Origin: Terriglobia bacterium
GTDB lineage: Bacteria; Acidobacteriota; Terriglobia; Bryobacterales; UBA6623
Reading direction: 5' to 3'
DNA: 36,882 nt
NCBI GenBank assembly: GCA_009841225.1
Contig: VXMF01000018.1
Coordinates: forward strand, 1-36,882
Shown here: positions 33,542 through 36,882 of the stretch, piece by piece
How the letters are laid out: the number at the start of each line of letters is the position of its first letter
Numbering within the stretch: position 1 is the first letter of the stretch
Made by a program: the position numbers and the translations under genes
Notes under the pieces: generated by a model
Database searches by the model: none
Told to the model about the DNA's origin: nothing
Seen by the model: the letters and a program-made list of their open reading frames with translations, nothing else

Positions 33542-34771
33542 CTAGCTCCTGCGCTCGAGGATGGCTACCGTCTCTATGTGATACGTCTGCGGGAACAGGT
33601 CGACCATCTGTAGCTCCAGCAACGCGAATCCAGCGGCGAGCAGGAGCTTCAGGTCACGGGCCAACGTAGCGGGGTCACACGAGACCAGGTGCAGCCGCGG
33701 AGGGCCCAGACGCACGATCTGGCTTACAACCGGAGCACCGAGGCCGGTGCGCGGTGGGTCGGCCACGATCAGGTCCGGCTGGCCTGAGAACCCATCCAAG
33801 AACACATCCACATCCAAGTGGACCGCCCGCACCGAGCACCCTGCTCGGCGAGCGTTGAAACGCAGGTCGCGCATCGCCGAGGAAGCCGAATCGACTGCGA
33901 CGACCTCCCGGAATCGACGGGCTAGAGGCAACGTGAACAGACCCACGCCGGCGTAGAGGTCAATCGCAAGACGACCCTCGACCTGTCCTGTTGCCAGCAC
34001 TGCCAAGCGATGGGCGAGAAACCGGTTGACCTGGAAGAACGAGCGGCCGCTGACTTGAAAGACGTCCTCGCCGCAACGATAGTCCAGCGGAGTGCCGGGA
34101 GCATCCACGCCGAGCACGGAGGCAGACTTCGCCCAGAAGCGTTTCGGCAACGGGCCAGCCCGACGCGGAAGATTGACCTGTACCTGATCCTCGTCAGTGA
34201 AGAACTCAATGGTCTTGAGACTGGACGGAAACCTGCGATCGGCCGCCATCCGTTCCACGGTGCTGTGCAGTGCGTTGAGCTTGGGCGAGTTGATTGCGCA
34301 ATCGTGAGCCGGGACGAGGCGGTGCGAACGAGCCGCTAGGAAGCCAGCTTGGCTAGTCCTGCCCTGGCGAGCGAAATGAAGCTGCGTCCGATTGCGATAG
34401 CCGAGCGGTTCAGATCCTACGGTCGGTATGTCGGCGTCCCAGTCAATTCCGCCGATCCGGCTCAACGTCTCGCGCAGGATCCCGACCTTGTAGGAGCACT
34501 CGAGGTCATGCGGCATGTGCTGGTAGTGGCAGCCGCCACACTTCGCAAACACCGGGCAGGGCGGATCGGTGCGCTGGTCGGAGCGCGAGATCCATTCGGC
34601 GTCAACTCCTCGGCGGACCCCTGCCGACTTCGCCGACAGTTCCGCGTCCACCGTCTCGCCCGGCAGCACGTACGGCACGAACACCGCGCCGTCCTCGTGC
34701 CGCGCCAGCCCGTCCCCGCCGTAGACCAGCTTGTCGATTTCGAGCCTGGCGCGCATCTGGTTGATTCTCAC
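33542..34771 (-). CDS. rlmD: 23S rRNA (uracil-C5)-methyltransferase, RlmD/TrmA family
   Basis: The 409-residue protein has an N-terminal TRAM domain (about 5-60) and Cys residues 72, 78, 81 and 158, spaced as in the [4Fe-4S] cluster of RlmD. The SAM-binding motif is LYAGVGLFTLPLA (about 275), with DPPRTG and the SCDPATLARDL segment that carries the catalytic Cys. Family enzymes methylate U1939 (RlmD) or U747 of 23S rRNA, or U54 of tRNA. The cluster favours RlmD over TrmA, but the exact target cannot be told. The gene is convergent with DUF1501. I used the first ATG, 34771; the second, at 34756, is possible. Confidence 0.85.
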   Translation of the reverse strand: MRINQMRARLEIDKLVYGGDGLARHEDGAVFVPYVLPGETVDAELSAKSAGVRRGVDAEWISRSDQRTDPPCPVFAKCGGCHYQHMPHDLECSYKVGILRETLSRIGGIDWDADIPTVGSEPLGYRNRTQLHFARQGRTSQAGFLAARSHRLVPAHDCAINSPKLNALHSTVERMAADRRFPSSLKTIEFFTDEDQVQVNLPRRAGPLPKRFWAKSASVLGVDAPGTPLDYRCGEDVFQVSGRSFFQVNRFLAHRLAVLATGQVEGRLAIDLYAGVGLFTLPLARRFREVVAVDSASSAMRDLRFNARRAGCSVRAVHLDVDVFLDGFSGQPDLIVADPPRTGLGAPVVSQIVRLGPPRLHLVSCDPATLARDLKLLLAAGFALLELQMVDLFPQTYHIETVAILERRS

Positions 34772-35000
34772 ACTGCCGGGCGCTGCGCGCTAGCTGCCCC
34801 GCTGCTCGCCTAGAGACGCTGTGGGCGCCGGAGCCCACCATGCCAGCGCCCCAGCGCGGCGACCCGGCCCGCCCCATGCCGCTCTCGGACCCGGTCCGGG
34901 ACCACTCCGAATGACCGGGAAGACCCGCCCCGCGCCTCCGCTAGTCGCGCTCAATCCGGATTCAGCCGTGTTGGTAAACTCACAGTCTGGCGGCCTGCAG

Positions 35001-35927
35001 ATGCCTTCGACCGCTTTCCTGTTCCCCGGGCAAGGCTCCCAGGCGCCCGGCATGGGCCTCGAAATCGCCGAGCGATACCCCTCGGCACGGGCCGTTTTCG
35101 ATGCGGCCGACGATGCATTGGGATTTGCGCTTTCCCGCACTTGCTTCGAAGGGCCGGCGGAAGAGTTGAAGCGAACAGAGATCACTCAGCCCGCGGTCCT
35201 GACGGCCTCGATCGCGACCCTCGCGGCGGTTCGGGAACGCGGCATCGAACCGGCATTTGTCGCCGGGCATAGCTTGGGCGAGTACTCAGCATTGGTAGCC
35301 GCTGGGGCGATGGAGTTCCAAGAGGCTGTCCGGCTCGTGCATGAGCGCGGGCGCTGCATGCAGGAAGCGGTGCCACAGGGAGTTGGCGCGATGGCGGCGC
35401 TGCTGGGCATTGACGGAGAATCGGCGGCCGGCGTGTGCCGGCAGGCAGCCGACGGTCAGGTCGTCTCGCCCGCGAACGTCAACTCGCCTGGACAGATCGT
35501 CATAGCGGGCCACGCCGAGGCGGTCTCGCGAGCGGTCGAACTGGCCAAGCAATCCGGTGCCAGGCGGGCGGTGATGCTGGACGTCAGCGCGCCGTTCCAC
35601 TGCGCGCTGATGACTCCCGCTCAGGTGGCCATGGAGCCCCGCTTGGACTCCACCGCATTCGCAGACTTGCAGGTGCCGCTGGTCAACAACTGGCAGGCCC
35701 GCGAAGTTCGCATCGGCACCGATGCTCGCGAAGGCCTCAAACAGCAGATTCCCAACCCGGTACTGTGGGAACAGACCATCCGCCACCTAGTCGCCCAAGG
35801 CGTGGAGCGCTATTTGGAAGTGGGCCCGGGCCGGGTGCTCACGGGCTTGATGCGCGCCATCGACCGCAGGCTCTCCGCGCAGAGCACGCACGACCTGGCC
35901 AGCTTGGAGGCCATCCCAGAAGAATGA
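35001..35927 (+). CDS. fabD: Malonyl-CoA:acyl carrier protein transacylase
   Basis: The 308-residue protein has LFPGQGSQAPGMG (residues 7-19), the nucleophile Ser91 in GHSLGEY, an active-site His in SAPFHCALM (about 201), and VGPGRVLTGL near the C-terminus. It loads malonyl groups onto ACP for fatty acid synthesis. The frame is open further upstream but lacks family similarity, so I start at ATG 35001. The TGA overlaps the ATG of fabG by four bases (35924-35927), indicating an operon. Confidence 0.95.
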   Translation: MPSTAFLFPGQGSQAPGMGLEIAERYPSARAVFDAADDALGFALSRTCFEGPAEELKRTEITQPAVLTASIATLAAVRERGIEPAFVAGHSLGEYSALVAAGAMEFQEAVRLVHERGRCMQEAVPQGVGAMAALLGIDGESAAGVCRQAADGQVVSPANVNSPGQIVIAGHAEAVSRAVELAKQSGARRAVMLDVSAPFHCALMTPAQVAMEPRLDSTAFADLQVPLVNNWQAREVRIGTDAREGLKQQIPNPVLWEQTIRHLVAQGVERYLEVGPGRVLTGLMRAIDRRLSAQSTHDLASLEAIPEE

Positions 35928-36649
35928 CGCACCACACGGCACTCGTCACCGGAGCGAGCCAGGGTATCGGCCGAGCATGCACCCAGGCGCTAGCGGCGAA
36001 AGGCGTGAGCGTGATCGCGGGCGCGCGCCAGACGGACAAGCTGGCAGCGCTGGTCGAGGAAATCCGGGCGGCCGGCGGCACCGCCGAGGCAGTCGAGCTA
36101 GACGTGACGGAGCAAGCATCGGTCGACGCGATGGCGAGGTCTCACGGCAGGGACATTGACATCTTGGTCAACAACGCCGGTATTGCGGCTGACAACCTAG
36201 GATTGCGCCTCAAGGATAGCGACTGGCAGAACGTCCTTGACACGAACCTCACCGGGGCCTTCCGCTGCTCGCGCGCCTTGATGCGCGGCATGATGAAGAA
36301 GCGCTGGGGTCGCATCGTCAACGTGTCATCTGTCGTGGGCCTGTCGGGCAACGCCGGACAAGCGAACTACTCCGCATCCAAGGCAGGGCTGATCGGGCTG
36401 ACCAAGTCCTTGGCGCAAGAACTGGCCAGCCGCAACATCACTGTCAACGCCGTCGCGCCCGGGTTCTTCGCGACCGATATGACCGCACGCCTCGACGAAG
36501 CGCAGCAGGCCGACATCTTGGCCAGCATCCCGATCGGCCGCATGGGAGAGCTTGACGAGCTAGCCGCCGCCATCTGCTTTCTCGCCAGCGAGGAAGCCGG
36601 ATACATCACCGGCCACGTGCTGAACGTCAGCGGCGGGCTCTACATGTGA
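35924..36649 (+). CDS. fabG: 3-oxoacyl-ACP reductase
   Basis: The 241-residue SDR has TGASQGIG (residues 9-16), NNAGIAADNLGLRL (about 85-98), the catalytic Ser in VNVSSVVG, and YSASK (about 146-150). This is the FabG pattern including the NxxxRD/L-type loop. It reduces 3-oxoacyl-ACP with NADPH in fatty acid synthesis. It follows fabD with a 4-bp overlap. A longer open frame upstream crosses fabD and is not coding. Confidence 0.95.
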   Translation: MTHHTALVTGASQGIGRACTQALAAKGVSVIAGARQTDKLAALVEEIRAAGGTAEAVELDVTEQASVDAMARSHGRDIDILVNNAGIAADNLGLRLKDSDWQNVLDTNLTGAFRCSRALMRGMMKKRWGRIVNVSSVVGLSGNAGQANYSASKAGLIGLTKSLAQELASRNITVNAVAPGFFATDMTARLDEAQQADILASIPIGRMGELDELAAAICFLASEEAGYITGHVLNVSGGLYM

Positions 36650-36775
36650 TGCCAAGCCCGCATCCCCAAGATGTGACGATCTTGGATCGGATCATCGAGC
36701 ACAAGCGGAGCGAACTTGCCGACGAGCGGTCAGTCACCTCCGAAGCAGAGCTGGAGGCTCGGACGGTACCGTCGC
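36649..36775 (+). CDS. trpC: Partial indole-3-glycerol-phosphate synthase
   Basis: The reading frame starts ATG 36649, overlapping the fabG TGA (TGATG), or GTG 36673. It shows TILDRIIEHKRSELADERS, the typical N-terminus of TrpC, which converts carboxyphenylaminodeoxyribulose phosphate to indole glycerol phosphate. The gene is cut off at about 36775, where a G homopolymer begins. Only about 40 residues are visible, so the call is tentative. Confidence 0.55.
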
Positions 36776-36882
36776 GGGGGGGGGGGGGCGCGCCGCGCCC
36801 CCCGCGCGCCCCGCGCGCCCCCCCGCCCCCCCAAAACAGACCGAGCTCGACGCCCGCTCGAGAAGTACCCGGGGAGAAACAC
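36776..36882. other. Low-complexity G/C sequence at the window end, probable artefact
   Basis: A run of 13 G at 36776-36788 is followed by about 45 bases of only G and C, then 50 bases that do not continue the trpC-like frame. This resembles contig-end sequence error or a misjoin. Confidence 0.7.

Noticed and set aside
35435..35923. Upstream extension of fabG within fabD
   Set aside because: The extension lies in another frame of fabD; FabG similarity starts at 35924, with the typical ATGA overlap.

Overview
The window is high-GC bacterial DNA. It has a large TonB-dependent receptor of the Oar type (N-terminal CarboxypepD_reg domain), three S1 sulfatases, a Tat-exported Gfo/Idh/MocA oxidoreductase and a planctomycete-type cytochrome/PSD1 + DUF1501 pair. 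This mix is typical of Acidobacteriota and also occurs in Planctomycetota and Verrucomicrobiota. An acidobacterium from a sulfated-glycan-rich, perhaps marine or sponge, habitat is my best inference. The length is close to a fosmid insert. Both ends carry homopolymer or low-complexity sequence that looks like assembly artefact.

Layout. 80-5537, all on minus: a di-heme cytochrome c peroxidase lipoprotein, a secretin-domain protein, a PIN/RHH toxin-antitoxin pair, a small membrane protein and an exported protein of unknown function. 5918-9229, plus: a tricorn-type protease. 9785-9871, minus: tRNA-Ser(UGA). 9996-13936, plus: an SDR oxidoreductase, an ankyrin-repeat lipoprotein, a HupE/UreJ-like membrane protein, a MoaD/ThiS-like ubiquitin-fold protein and an amidohydrolase. 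14158-14792, minus: a Phd/PIN toxin-antitoxin pair with a clear promoter and repeats. 15127-21266: three sulfatases. 21373-22920, minus: a UGA-interrupted gene. 23176-23446: a decayed sulfatase fragment. 23579-28505, minus: the TonB-dependent receptor and the Gfo/Idh oxidoreductase. 28727-33476, plus: the PSCyt1-PSD1 and DUF1501 pair. 33542-34771, minus: an RlmD-type rRNA methyltransferase. 35001-36649, plus: fabD-fabG, followed by the start of a probable trpC.

The main discovery is at 21373-22920. Two adjacent open frames are one reading frame separated only by a single in-frame UGA. The UGA lies at the redox-active position of a thioredoxin-fold, deiodinase-like motif (C-L-T-U-P-P-F). A small hairpin with a G in its apical loop starts 18 nt downstream, at the spacing expected for a bacterial SECIS. 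I read this as an exported selenoprotein of about 515 residues: a deiodinase/redoxin-like domain, a central domain, a Gly/Pro/Arg-rich linker and four C-terminal EF-hands. Ordinary gene calling would split it into two broken proteins.

The 15-33 kb region as a whole looks like an exported polymer-degradation module: sulfatases, outer-membrane receptor, Tat oxidoreductase and PSCyt1/DUF1501 pair. The decayed sulfatase copy shows local duplication and gene loss.
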